A stretch of 11,137 nucleotides of DNA from an uncultured Eubacteriales bacterium (GCA_900556535.1 USPI01000031.1:1-11137); one strand, 5' to 3'. Shown: positions 1-6,791, counted from the stretch's first letter. Notes: generated by a model not told the origin, from the letters alone. Program-made: numbers and translations.

Positions 1-1175
1 ATTTTGAAAATCTTCTTCAAGAGGCTCAAAATGAACTGATCCTGCAGGCGCAGAGCGAGGGGGATATCTGCGTGGCTTATGTCTGCGAAAACACTCCCGA
101 ACCGCTGCTGAATCTGCCCGGAGCATTCTCGACCCGCCTGCGTGCGCCGCGCACGGGCTCGATGGAAATGGCGACCTACTACATGACGAGCTTCCTTTGC
201 GAGTACAGCCGCGCCCTGCTTGAGCGTGCTATCGAGGGCGGCTTCAACTTTGCCGACTGCATCATCACGCCCGACGGCTGCACGATGATGAACAGAGCCG
301 TTGAGAATATGGAGCTTCTCAACGCCGTCGGCAAGGACAAGGAAAACTTCTTCTACGAGTACATGGAAATACCCATGAAGGCCGACGACAACGGTCTCAA
401 TCTCTACACGCTCCAGTGCAAAAACCACATTCTCACCCCGCTGCACGAGCACTACGGCATCGACGTTTCCGACGAGGCCATCCGCAAGGCTGTCGCGGAG
501 CATAACCGCGTGTGCAAGCTCATCCGCGCCATCGGCGAATTCAGAAAGGGCTCGGCGCCGCGCATCACGGGCTATGAGTTCCACGTCATCACCCTTGCGA
601 CCTACGCCGCTCCCAAGGCGCTTCTCATCGACAAGCTCGAGGAGACGCTTGAGGAGCTCAAGACCCGTGAGCCGGACGATACGAAGTACCGTGCAAGAGT
701 CCTCGTCGTGGGCTCGGAGATCGACGACACGGATTTTATTAAGCTCATCGAGAGCACCGGCGCCTACGTCTGCGCCGACCGCTTCTGCTACGGCTCCCTG
801 CCCGGCAGAGACCCCATCGTGCTCACCGATGATGAGGACGCGCTCACTCAGGTCTGCCGCCAGTATATGTACCGCGGCCAGTGCCCGAGATACATGAACA
901 CCGCGAAAATGAACGGCAGACGAGAATATGTCAACGCCCTTGCCAAGGAATACGACGCCGACGGAATAATCTACGAGCAGATAAAGTTCTGCGACCCCTG
1001 GGCTTACGAGCGCATGATGGGCTCGCACATTCTGCACGATGACTACGGCTATCCCGTGCTCTCGGTCGACCGCCCGTACTGCATTTCGAGCTCCGGTCAG
1101 ATGCGCACCCGCGTTCAGGCATTTGTCGAGAGCGTCGAGATCAAGAGGATCCAGCAGGGAGGGGAAAAGAAATGA
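1..1175 (+). CDS. 2-hydroxyacyl-CoA dehydratase small (HgdB/BcrC-like) subunit, cassette A, 5'-truncated by window edge
   Basis: This is the small subunit of a two-subunit iron-sulfur dehydratase of the HgdB/FldC/HadC and BcrC family (2-hydroxyacyl-CoA dehydratase, D-component). These cytoplasmic enzymes remove water from (R)-2-hydroxyacyl-CoA by a ketyl-radical mechanism. The reading frame is open from base 3. The first visible residues (FENLLQEAQNELILQAQSEG) align with residues 10-29 of the cassette B paralogue, so about nine residues and the true start lie outside the window. The GTG at 72 is internal. Family marks seen: YVCxxxPEPLLN near the N terminus, an RLRAP block, SxExDD, CADRxCYGSxPGR, and GQMRTRVQAFVES at the C terminus. 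Three cysteines conserved with the paralogue (counting from base 3: C66, C93 and C330 in KFC) are the presumed [4Fe-4S] ligands. The stop overlaps the next start (ATGA), so the two subunits are probably translationally coupled. The substrate cannot be assigned. Confidence 0.9.
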   Translation, partial: FENLLQEAQNELILQAQSEGDICVAYVCENTPEPLLNLPGAFSTRLRAPRTGSMEMATYYMTSFLCEYSRALLERAIEGGFNFADCIITPDGCTMMNRAVENMELLNAVGKDKENFFYEYMEIPMKADDNGLNLYTLQCKNHILTPLHEHYGIDVSDEAIRKAVAEHNRVCKLIRAIGEFRKGSAPRITGYEFHVITLATYAAPKALLIDKLEETLEELKTREPDDTKYRARVLVVGSEIDDTDFIKLIESTGAYVCADRFCYGSLPGRDPIVLTDDEDALTQVCRQYMYRGQCPRYMNTAKMNGRREYVNALAKEYDADGIIYEQIKFCDPWAYERMMGSHILHDDYGYPVLSVDRPYCISSSGQMRTRVQAFVESVEIKRIQQGGEKK

Positions 1176-2743
1176 GCAACAAGAGAATAGGCTGCGAGAA
1201 CTTCGGCAAGGTATATGTCGAGGGTAAGCGTTACAGAAGCCGCCGTGAGTGGCGCGGCATAGTTGATACACTTTACGATTACTCCAGATGGCTCCACAAC
1301 TGGTTTAACATGGCGAGGATCGTCCTTATTAAGCCCCGCAACGTCAAGGCGATGTTCCGCTACCGCTGGATGGCAAACTACCTCGCCGTTCCCATGATGA
1401 TCGACCGCCACACTCAGGGTCTGCGCGGCGAGCATCTGCGCATCTGCCACGCCGAGCAGGACGTCATCGTTGAGGACGTCGCAAAGCTGCTCGACAAGCT
1501 CTTCAAGGGCGACCGCCGCATCGGAAACGACACCGAGTTCTCCAAGAAGGTCGTGCTCGTTGACGAAAACGAGATGCAGTCCGTAATGATGGGCTTCCCC
1601 ACCGTCGTGCCGCTCAGCCGCGAGATAGCCTCGACCTACATCCCCGTGCTTCTCAACCAACGCGCCGCCATACACTACATAGACGTTGCGCAGGAATACG
1701 GTCTTGCCGGCGATGTTTGCCCGATGCCGGAGGCAGAGGCGGGCGTTTCCATCGACGACGACGCGCCCATACTCGGCTGCTGCGCCGTGCAGTGCAACAC
1801 CACCTGCGACGGCTCGCTGCTCAGTAACGGTGTCATCTCAAAGCGCATGGAGCTTGAGGACGGCATCCCCGTTTTCCAGCTTGCCTCTCCGCTGCGTCAC
1901 GTTAACGAGGACGTTCAGGAATACGCCGCGCAGGAAATTCGCAACGCCATTGCCTTTATTGAGGAGCACACGGGCGAAAAGTGGGACTGGACTCACTACT
2001 TCGAGTGCGCAAAACGCGTAAACTACGCAACGAAGTGCCGTTTGGAGTGGCTTGAAATGAATAAGTCCCCCTATCCGCAGGTTTTCGGCTCGAACCTCGC
2101 TCTGTACACGGAGACCAACTACATGGCGATAAGCGGCAGACTACCCATCTTCGAAAAGACCGACCGCAAGATAACGAAGCTTGCCGAGCGCGCGTATAAG
2201 AAAAAGAAGATGGTCGCAAACGAGTACCGCCACCGCGCCATCGTTTGGGGCGTGCAGTCGCATTATTACATGGATCTGCTCGTCTGGATGCTCAACTGCT
2301 GGGGCATCGTGCCGCTGACGGATATGCTCTCGATGGACAACACCGAGATGATCGCCGAGGTCGATACCCACGAGAACCGCGAGCAGGCGATATACGACAT
2401 TGCAATGCTCACCGAGCGCATGATAATGCGCAACCGCACCCACGGCGGCTATAAGGTGCTGCTTGACGACCTGTGGAAGTTCGTCGAGGAGTTTAACGCC
2501 GACATGGTCATTCTCTGGGAGCACATGAGCTGCAAGGCTCTCGACGGTATGCACGGAATGTTCGAGGAGCGCGCCCGCGAGCGCGGCATCCACCTTGTGT
2601 GGGTCTCCCACGATCTGTTTGACCCGCGCGTGGTCTCCCGTCAGGGCGTGCGCGATCAGATAAACACCTATATGCGCACGGTCATGGGCGAGGAGCCCGT
2701 TGACCCGAGCCTTGAGATTCTCCCCGACGAGGAATCGTGGTAA
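1172..2743 (+). CDS. 2-hydroxyacyl-CoA dehydratase large (HgdA-like) subunit, cassette A
   Basis: A 523-residue protein of the same dehydratase superfamily, expected to pair with the preceding small subunit. It is somewhat longer than classic HgdA (about 480 residues). A GGGAGGGG ribosome binding site precedes ATG 1172, which overlaps the upstream stop. Three cysteines shared with the cassette B paralogue are the likely [4Fe-4S] ligands: C183 in GLAGDVCP, C212 in TTCDGS, and C454 in MSCKALDG. Other conserved blocks are REWRG near residue 25, FKGDRRIG at 111-118, the NCWG block around 375-378, and HLVWVSHDLFDPR at 474-486. Unlike its paralogue it carries extra cysteines just before C212 (C203, C204, C208). 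No signal peptide or membrane span is evident. The superfamily call is firm. The large-subunit role and any particular substrate (hydroxyglutaryl, phenyllactyl, hydroxyisocaproyl, or a benzoyl-CoA-reductase-like role) are inference. Confidence 0.88.
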   Translation: MSNKRIGCENFGKVYVEGKRYRSRREWRGIVDTLYDYSRWLHNWFNMARIVLIKPRNVKAMFRYRWMANYLAVPMMIDRHTQGLRGEHLRICHAEQDVIVEDVAKLLDKLFKGDRRIGNDTEFSKKVVLVDENEMQSVMMGFPTVVPLSREIASTYIPVLLNQRAAIHYIDVAQEYGLAGDVCPMPEAEAGVSIDDDAPILGCCAVQCNTTCDGSLLSNGVISKRMELEDGIPVFQLASPLRHVNEDVQEYAAQEIRNAIAFIEEHTGEKWDWTHYFECAKRVNYATKCRLEWLEMNKSPYPQVFGSNLALYTETNYMAISGRLPIFEKTDRKITKLAERAYKKKKMVANEYRHRAIVWGVQSHYYMDLLVWMLNCWGIVPLTDMLSMDNTEMIAEVDTHENREQAIYDIAMLTERMIMRNRTHGGYKVLLDDLWKFVEEFNADMVILWEHMSCKALDGMHGMFEERARERGIHLVWVSHDLFDPRVVSRQGVRDQINTYMRTVMGEEPVDPSLEILPDEESW

Positions 2744-2760
2744 TTGGAAAGGAGATAAAA

Positions 2761-2928
2761 ATGTCCAAGCTTTGCCCTGTTTTCAAAAAGCTCTCGCTGG
2801 CGGGACTGTCGTTTTTCGCCGTCACCTTTGCCGTGTATTATTTTAATCTCGACATGAAGATGACCTCGGCAATGGAGCCCGTGCTCGAATTCTTCTACGA
2901 CAGAGTAGACCGCGACCAGCACCTGTAA
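2761..2928 (+). CDS. small single-span membrane protein at the tail of dehydratase cassette A
   Basis: A 55-residue ORF starting at ATG 2761, with an excellent ribosome binding site (GGAAAGGAGATAAAA) and only 17 bases after the large-subunit stop. An in-frame ATG at 2737 overlaps the upstream gene, lacks this spacing and is rejected. A short basic N terminus (FKK at 8-10) leads into one hydrophobic segment at about 11-27 (LSLAGLSFFAVTFAVYY). Then comes the motif YYFNLDMK and a polar, probably helical tail with P-V-L and FYDRV-RD. Cassette B ends with a clearly related protein (YWFNLDNK, P-I-L, VYDSRKRD), which is strong evidence that both are real genes. I do not recognise a named family. A role as membrane anchor or accessory subunit for the dehydratase is inference from position and co-conservation. 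Confidence 0.8.
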   Translation: MSKLCPVFKKLSLAGLSFFAVTFAVYYFNLDMKMTSAMEPVLEFFYDRVDRDQHL

Positions 2929-2946
2929 TTTTATAAATAAGCAAAA

Positions 2947-2978
2947 ACCTGCCGCAAGTGTGAAAGCTTGCGGCAGGT
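2947..2978. terminator. bidirectional intrinsic terminator between the two convergent cassettes
   Basis: A perfect 12-bp stem (ACCTGCCGCAAG at 2947-2958 with CTTGCGGCAGGT at 2967-2978) encloses an 8-base loop. The right side is followed by CTTATTTTATCTTTAT and the left side is preceded by ATAAGCAAAAA, so a U-rich tail is produced in either direction. It lies 18 bases after the plus-strand small gene and 22 bases beyond the minus-strand small gene's stop. It probably ends both operons and limits collision of convergent transcripts. Confidence 0.9.
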
Positions 2979-3000
2979 CTTATTTTATCTTTATCGTATT

Positions 3001-3153
3001 CTACAGTCTGACATCGCGCTTGCGGCTGTCGTAGACCTTGTTGAGGATAGGTCTTACGCCGTAGTACAGCAGCTTGTTGTCAAGGTTAAACCAATAGATG
3101 AGCATACTCAGAGGAACGATGCTCATTGCGCCTATGAGGAGCTTCTTTTTCAT
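3001..3153 (-). CDS. small single-span membrane protein at the tail of dehydratase cassette B
   Basis: A 50-residue ORF read on the minus strand from ATG (3153-3151) to TAG (3003-3001). It begins five bases after the stop of the large subunit, with an AAGGA-like ribosome binding site inside the end of that gene. The N terminus is MKKK, followed by a hydrophobic stretch at about 5-21 (LLIGAMSIVPLSMLIYW). Then come YWFNLDNK, a middle part with RPILNKVYD, and a basic end (SRKRDVRL). It aligns over its whole length with the 55-residue tail protein of cassette A, with identical FNLD, K, P, L, YD, RD and final L. The shared pattern in two separately evolving cassettes supports coding status despite the small size. 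Function is unknown. A one-helix subunit or tether for the dehydratase is an inference. Confidence 0.8.
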   Translation of the reverse strand: MKKKLLIGAMSIVPLSMLIYWFNLDNKLLYYGVRPILNKVYDSRKRDVRL

Positions 3154-3158
3154 TGCCG

Positions 3159-4682
3159 TCACCATCCTTCGTAATCGTCAAAGTCAACAAGGCTCGCGTC
3201 AAGCGGCTCCTCCTGCATGACCGCGGTCATGTAGTCGGAAAACTGTCTGCGCATTTCGTTTCTGCTTATAGTGCGGTGGTCAAACATATCGTTCTGCACC
3301 CAGACGAGGTGCTTGTTCTTCTCCTTGGCCTGATCGTTCACGACGCCGGAAAGTCCCATCGCGCCCTTGCAGGTTATGTCGTCATACACGAGCACGATGT
3401 CGCAGTTAAACCGCTCCGCCTCGTCCCAAACCTCAAGCAGATGCTGATATCCGCCCGTGAGGTGACGGCGCATGACTCCGCGCTCGTAGTTGTGCGCGAC
3501 TCCCAAAAGCGCATCGTCAAGGTTATCCTCGGAGATGATGACGTTGCCGGAGAACATATCCATTCCCGCAACGACGAGGACGCCCCAGCAGTTATATGCC
3601 CAAGTGTTAAAGTCCACGTAGTAGCAGCCCGGACCGCCCCAGGTTATCATGCGGTGGCGCGTTTTGTCAAAGCTGACGACCTTGTTGCGATACGCCTTTT
3701 CCGCAATGCGCAGCGCCTTTTTCGCGGCCTTGTCGATAAAGGGCATCGTGCCGCCGGAGAAGGTGAAGTAAAACGCATGGAAAAGCGGGCAGATGACATG
3801 ACCGTATGCCGAATACGGCGTTTTGGCGTACTCCCAAGCCTCAAACTCGTTGCGCACCTCTTTGTTGTGCTGCTTTATGACGCTGAAAAACGCGCGCTCG
3901 TCGAATTTCTCGCCCGTTGTGTCCTCGATGAATTTTATCGTTTCCTTCATCTGCGCAAGGGCGTATTTATCGGTCGACTCGTCCTCCCAGCGCATCGGGA
4001 TGCCCGCAACTGTCGTGGGTATCTTGACGCGGCGCTCTATGAGCTGGCTGTTCATGGTCGAGGAGTCGCAGGGCATATTATTCGTGATAAGACAGGCGCC
4101 TATCTCGGGATAATCGTCGTTTATCGCAACGCCAGCGGCATTTGCGCTCAGGCGGCAGGAGTCGGCGGGAAGCCCCACATTTTCCATGATGTCCATGTAA
4201 AACGGCGCGAGGTTCTGGTCCATATAAGTGCCCAAAAGTCCCTGAAGCACCTCAAGCGGCAGCGTCTTGAGATTGGGAAAGCCCGCTGCTATCTCGGGGC
4301 ACATGGTCTGCTCGAGCATGACGAATTTATCGGCGTACTTCGTATCGCCGAAGCGGCGGTCGCCCTTCATGCTGTCGGCAATCATGTTCGTCGTGCCGGT
4401 CATTATAGCGTGCATCTGAGTGTGGGAAACGCGCAGCGCGGGACCGCGCATTCCGGCGGTGCACTTATCTATCATGTGCAGGGTGCCGATATAGCCGCCG
4501 AACCAGCGGTACTCGAAAAGTCCCTTGACTATGCGAACGGGCGATTTGCCCGCGAACTTCACGAGAATCCCGAGATTTATGACCCACTGGGTGTAATCAT
4601 AGAAGGTATCCTTCAGGCCGCGCCACTCGCGGTGCTTTGCGATGCCGCTGCCCTTGTAAAAGCGTTTTGCCTCGTTTGCCAT
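3159..4682 (-). CDS. 2-hydroxyacyl-CoA dehydratase large (HgdA-like) subunit, cassette B
   Basis: Paralogue of the cassette A large subunit, expected to form the dehydratase with the upstream small subunit. I chose ATG 4682 (MANEAKRFYKG, 507 aa): it makes a TGATG stop/start overlap with the preceding gene and sits 9 bases from GGAGG. A GTG at 4685 one codon earlier is the alternative. Counting from that GTG, the three cysteines aligned with cassette A are C177 (GLPADSC), C206 (MPCDSS) and C439 (ITCKGAMG), the presumptive [4Fe-4S] ligands. Shared blocks include REWRG, MKGDRRFGD, NCWG, and HLVWVQNDMFDHR. The GACLITNNMPCD segment lacks two of the extra cysteines seen in cassette A (C203 and C208 there). 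Soluble, with no signal peptide. The family call is firm; the substrate is unknown. Confidence 0.88.
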   Translation of the reverse strand: MANEAKRFYKGSGIAKHREWRGLKDTFYDYTQWVINLGILVKFAGKSPVRIVKGLFEYRWFGGYIGTLHMIDKCTAGMRGPALRVSHTQMHAIMTGTTNMIADSMKGDRRFGDTKYADKFVMLEQTMCPEIAAGFPNLKTLPLEVLQGLLGTYMDQNLAPFYMDIMENVGLPADSCRLSANAAGVAINDDYPEIGACLITNNMPCDSSTMNSQLIERRVKIPTTVAGIPMRWEDESTDKYALAQMKETIKFIEDTTGEKFDERAFFSVIKQHNKEVRNEFEAWEYAKTPYSAYGHVICPLFHAFYFTFSGGTMPFIDKAAKKALRIAEKAYRNKVVSFDKTRHRMITWGGPGCYYVDFNTWAYNCWGVLVVAGMDMFSGNVIISEDNLDDALLGVAHNYERGVMRRHLTGGYQHLLEVWDEAERFNCDIVLVYDDITCKGAMGLSGVVNDQAKEKNKHLVWVQNDMFDHRTISRNEMRRQFSDYMTAVMQEEPLDASLVDFDDYEGW

Positions 4683-5878
4683 CACATTTTACCTCCCTGA
4701 AGCTTTTTGATCTCGATGCTCTCGACAAATGCCTGAAATCTCGTGCGAAGCTGCCCATAGGACGCCATGGTGTATTCCTTCTCGACGCCTATGCAGGGTA
4801 TGCCCTCGACCTCGTTCATGTCGTGCACGCCCATGACCCGCTCGTAGCTCCAGAATTCGCAGAACTTCATTTGCAGATACAAAATGCCGTCGGCATTGTA
4901 ATCGCGCACGAGATCCTTGAGGCACTGTCTGCGCTGAAGCTGCTTTTCCTTGTTCATAAAGCGGGGGCACTGGCTGGTCGTGAGATAATGCCGCGCGACC
5001 GCCGTCAGCGCACTCTCGCCCTCGCGCAGCTCTATCTGCTCTCTGCCTGGGATGGAGCCGTAGCAGTAGCGGTCGGCGCAAACGTACGCTCCGCAGTCCT
5101 CAAGAAGCTTCGTGAACGCAGGGTCGTCCACCTCGGAGCCCGTAACGACAAGGCGTGCGCGGTAATTGGGCTTCGGGTCAGTCCTTCGCTTTTTGATCTC
5201 CTTCAGAGTCTCCTCGAGCTTTTCCTTTATAAGATACTGCGGGCAGCACTCGGAAACGAGCTGGATAACGTGAAATTCATAGCTCGTGACGGGCGGGTTG
5301 GGGAGCTTTCTCAAGTCGCCTATTTCGCTCACGATGCGGCAGATCTCATTGTGCTCGGCTATCGCGGCGCGGATAGCCCCGTCGGAAACATCGACGCCGT
5401 AGACTCTCTCCAGCGGCTCGAGTATGTATTTTTTAAGCTGTCCCTCATAGTGCTCAAACGCCGCCTTCGTAGTCACGAACGGCACATCCATCATGCTCAT
5501 AAAGAAGTCGGGATTTTGCTCCTTCACGAGCCCCATGATGTCAAAATATTCGTGCGCCCTGTGCATCATCTGGCAGGTCTCGGACGAGAACATCGCAGAC
5601 AGGAAGTTATATCCCCCCTCCATACTGCGCTCAAGCACGCTGCGGGTAAACGGGCAGGTCTTGTTTGTCATGTAATAGGTGCCGATGTCGGTATTGCTCG
5701 TGCCGGGCGCGCGCAGTCTCACCGAGAAGCAGCCGCCGAGATTGAGCAGCACCTCAGGAACGAAATAGCAGGTGTAGCCCAGCGCCTTTTTCCCCTCGGA
5801 CGCCGCCTGCTTGACAAGCTCGTTATTCGCATCCTGAAGCAGGTCTTCAAAATAGATAAGATGCTTTAAGTCTTTCAT
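4682..5878 (-). CDS. 2-hydroxyacyl-CoA dehydratase small (HgdB/BcrC-like) subunit, cassette B
   Basis: First gene of cassette B, 398 residues, close in length to HgdB (about 380). The start is ATG 5878 (MKDLKHLIYFEDLL), preceded by GGAGGAGGGAGACT. A longer frame reaching 5950 would have to begin inside the promoter region and is rejected. Family features are YTCYFVPEVLLN (35-46), RLRAPGT, EGGYNF, GSEVDD (247-252), CADRYCYGSIPGR (267-279), QMKFCEFWSYER (336-347) and GQLRTRFQAFVES (375-387). C75, C102 and C340 match the conserved cysteines of the cassette A copy and are the likely [4Fe-4S] ligands. The stop overlaps the next start, so coupled synthesis of the two subunits is expected. A consensus-like promoter lies about 80-107 bases upstream, back to back with that of a GntR-type regulator, which suggests ligand-controlled expression. 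The substrate is not deducible. Confidence 0.9.
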   Translation of the reverse strand: MKDLKHLIYFEDLLQDANNELVKQAASEGKKALGYTCYFVPEVLLNLGGCFSVRLRAPGTSNTDIGTYYMTNKTCPFTRSVLERSMEGGYNFLSAMFSSETCQMMHRAHEYFDIMGLVKEQNPDFFMSMMDVPFVTTKAAFEHYEGQLKKYILEPLERVYGVDVSDGAIRAAIAEHNEICRIVSEIGDLRKLPNPPVTSYEFHVIQLVSECCPQYLIKEKLEETLKEIKKRRTDPKPNYRARLVVTGSEVDDPAFTKLLEDCGAYVCADRYCYGSIPGREQIELREGESALTAVARHYLTTSQCPRFMNKEKQLQRRQCLKDLVRDYNADGILYLQMKFCEFWSYERVMGVHDMNEVEGIPCIGVEKEYTMASYGQLRTRFQAFVESIEIKKLQGGKM

Positions 5879-5956
5879 AGTCTCCCTCCTCCGCATTTTC
5901 ACGCAGATCGCCGCGAACTTGCTTCGCGCTTCAAAACCGTGAATAATCACGAGAAA

Positions 5957-5985
5957 ATATTATCACATCGGTATTTTTGTGTCAA
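5957..5985 (-). promoter_or_regulatory. sigma-A-type promoter for dehydratase cassette B
   Basis: Read on the minus strand, TTGACA (5985-5980) and TAATAT (5962-5957) are separated by exactly 17 bases, close to the housekeeping consensus. Transcription would begin near 5950, leaving about 70 bases of leader before ATG 5878. The leader can form a small hairpin (CGCGAA/TTCGCG, 5912-5928). Confidence 0.75.
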
Positions 5986-5994
5986 TTATTATTC

Positions 5995-6023
5995 TTGACA
6001 TTGTGATCGAATTCGGTCATAAT
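5995..6023 (+). promoter_or_regulatory. sigma-A-type promoter for the GntR-family regulator
   Basis: TTGACA (5995-6000) and CATAAT (6018-6023) are 17 bases apart, with the predicted start near 6030 and about 48 bases of leader. A near-palindrome (TGATCGAATTCGGTCA, 6004-6019) fills the spacer. The -35 boxes of this and the opposite promoter are only 9 bases apart, so one bound regulator could affect both. Confidence 0.75.
6004..6019. promoter_or_regulatory. candidate regulator operator inside the promoter spacer
   Basis: TGATCGAATTCGGTCA is a palindrome around GAATTC with one mismatched pair. It sits between -35 and -10 of the regulator promoter, where binding by a dimeric repressor would block polymerase. 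Assignment to the adjacent GntR protein is inference from position and symmetry. Confidence 0.45.
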
Positions 6024-6029
6024 ATTTCC

Positions 6030-6053
6030 TGTGATCGTGATTAATCAATCACA
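6030..6053. promoter_or_regulatory. candidate regulator operator at the regulator transcription start
   Basis: This 24-base stretch has TGTGAT and ATCACA arms at its ends and a perfect inner palindrome TGATTAATCA (6038-6047). It covers the predicted transcription start of the regulator gene. The same GTGAT/ATCAC words recur near 5939-5950 (GTGAATAATCAC) and at 6003-6007, as expected for multiple sites of one dimeric repressor. Confidence 0.5.
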
Positions 6054-6077
6054 AGCTTTGAACGGAGCGGTGCAGCC

Positions 6078-6791
6078 ATGGAATTTAAAAAAATAAGCAT
6101 CCCCTCTCCGAAGGAATGCTTTTTCGAGAACGTAAAATCAAAGATACTGACGGGCGAGCTCGCCCCCGGGCAGAAACTGCCGTCCGAGCGTGAGCTGGCC
6201 GAGCGCACAGGGATAAACCAATCGGCGATCCACCTTGCGATAAAGGACCTTGAGCGCACGGGCTTTCTGGACATCGTCCCCCGCCACGGAACGTATATCG
6301 CCGATTACGTTTCCAGCGGCAACTACGAAACGCTGCACGAGATCCTCAAATCCGGCAGCCGGCACATGACGGAGCAGCGCGTGGTCTCGCTCGTGGAAAC
6401 GCGAAACGCCTTAGAGGGCGGGGCGCTCATCCGCCTTGCAAACGAGCACACGCCCGAGGACATCAAGGCGCTTGAGGAGCACATCGAGCTTTTCCGAAGC
6501 GCGCGCGGCAAGGGCTTGGGCGCGGACGAGCTCGGAAGGATGACCAAGGACTTTCACTATCTCATCTGCAAGCTCAGCCGAAACGAGGTCTTTACCCTGC
6601 TGATGAACTCCTTTGCCGAAATTTCGCAGGGGCTTTGGCGGCACTGCGCGGGGCATTGGGGGCTTGAGGGGCTCATTGAGCAAAGCGAGCACCTCCTATC
6701 GCTCATTAAGCAGGGGCGCGGGCTTGACGCGCAGGTCTATATAACCGAAAAATTCAACGAATATGTCCGCGACTGCGGCATAAAAATATGA
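6078..6791 (+). CDS. GntR-family transcriptional regulator, FadR/FCD subfamily
   Basis: A 237-residue DNA-binding regulator. Residues about 11-75 form the GntR winged helix-turn-helix (ILTGELAPGQKLPSERELAE, then INQSAIHLAIKDLERTGFLD, and a wing ending RHGTYIADY). Residues about 100-230 are an all-helical FCD ligand domain (LVETRNALEGGALIRLA, DFHYLICKLSRNEVF, EHLLSLIKQGRGLDAQ). FCD domains usually sense small organic acids or acyl compounds, often through a metal. Here the Asp normally found four residues before the first His (H160) appears to be Thr156, so metal binding may be altered. ATG 6078 follows GGAG by 10 bases. The gene is divergent from dehydratase cassette B and shares a compact palindrome-rich promoter region with it. 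Control of cassette B plus autoregulation is the natural inference; the ligand could be the dehydratase substrate or product. Confidence 0.9.
   Translation: MEFKKISIPSPKECFFENVKSKILTGELAPGQKLPSERELAERTGINQSAIHLAIKDLERTGFLDIVPRHGTYIADYVSSGNYETLHEILKSGSRHMTEQRVVSLVETRNALEGGALIRLANEHTPEDIKALEEHIELFRSARGKGLGADELGRMTKDFHYLICKLSRNEVFTLLMNSFAEISQGLWRHCAGHWGLEGLIEQSEHLLSLIKQGRGLDAQVYITEKFNEYVRDCGIKI

Noticed and set aside
72..74. GTG 72 as the start of the first gene
   Set aside because: The frame stays open to base 3 and the upstream residues align closely with the paralogue, so the gene begins outside the window.
3153..4700. A 515-codon open frame on the plus strand covering the cassette B large subunit
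   Set aside because: It lies exactly opposite a well-supported dehydratase gene, has no recognisable domain, and is explained by the GC-rich codon pattern of the true gene.
4637..5869. A 410-codon open frame on the plus strand opposite the cassette B small subunit
   Set aside because: Same reason: antisense shadow of a conserved family member, with no promoter or ribosome binding site context.
5912..5928. Hairpin in the cassette B leader as a riboswitch or attenuator
   Set aside because: Only six base pairs with no U-tract or known aptamer core; too small to call a regulatory RNA.
5879..5950. 24-codon N-terminal extension of the cassette B small subunit
   Set aside because: It would start at the predicted transcription start, has no ribosome binding site, and has no counterpart in the family; ATG 5878 has GGAGGAGGGAG in front.
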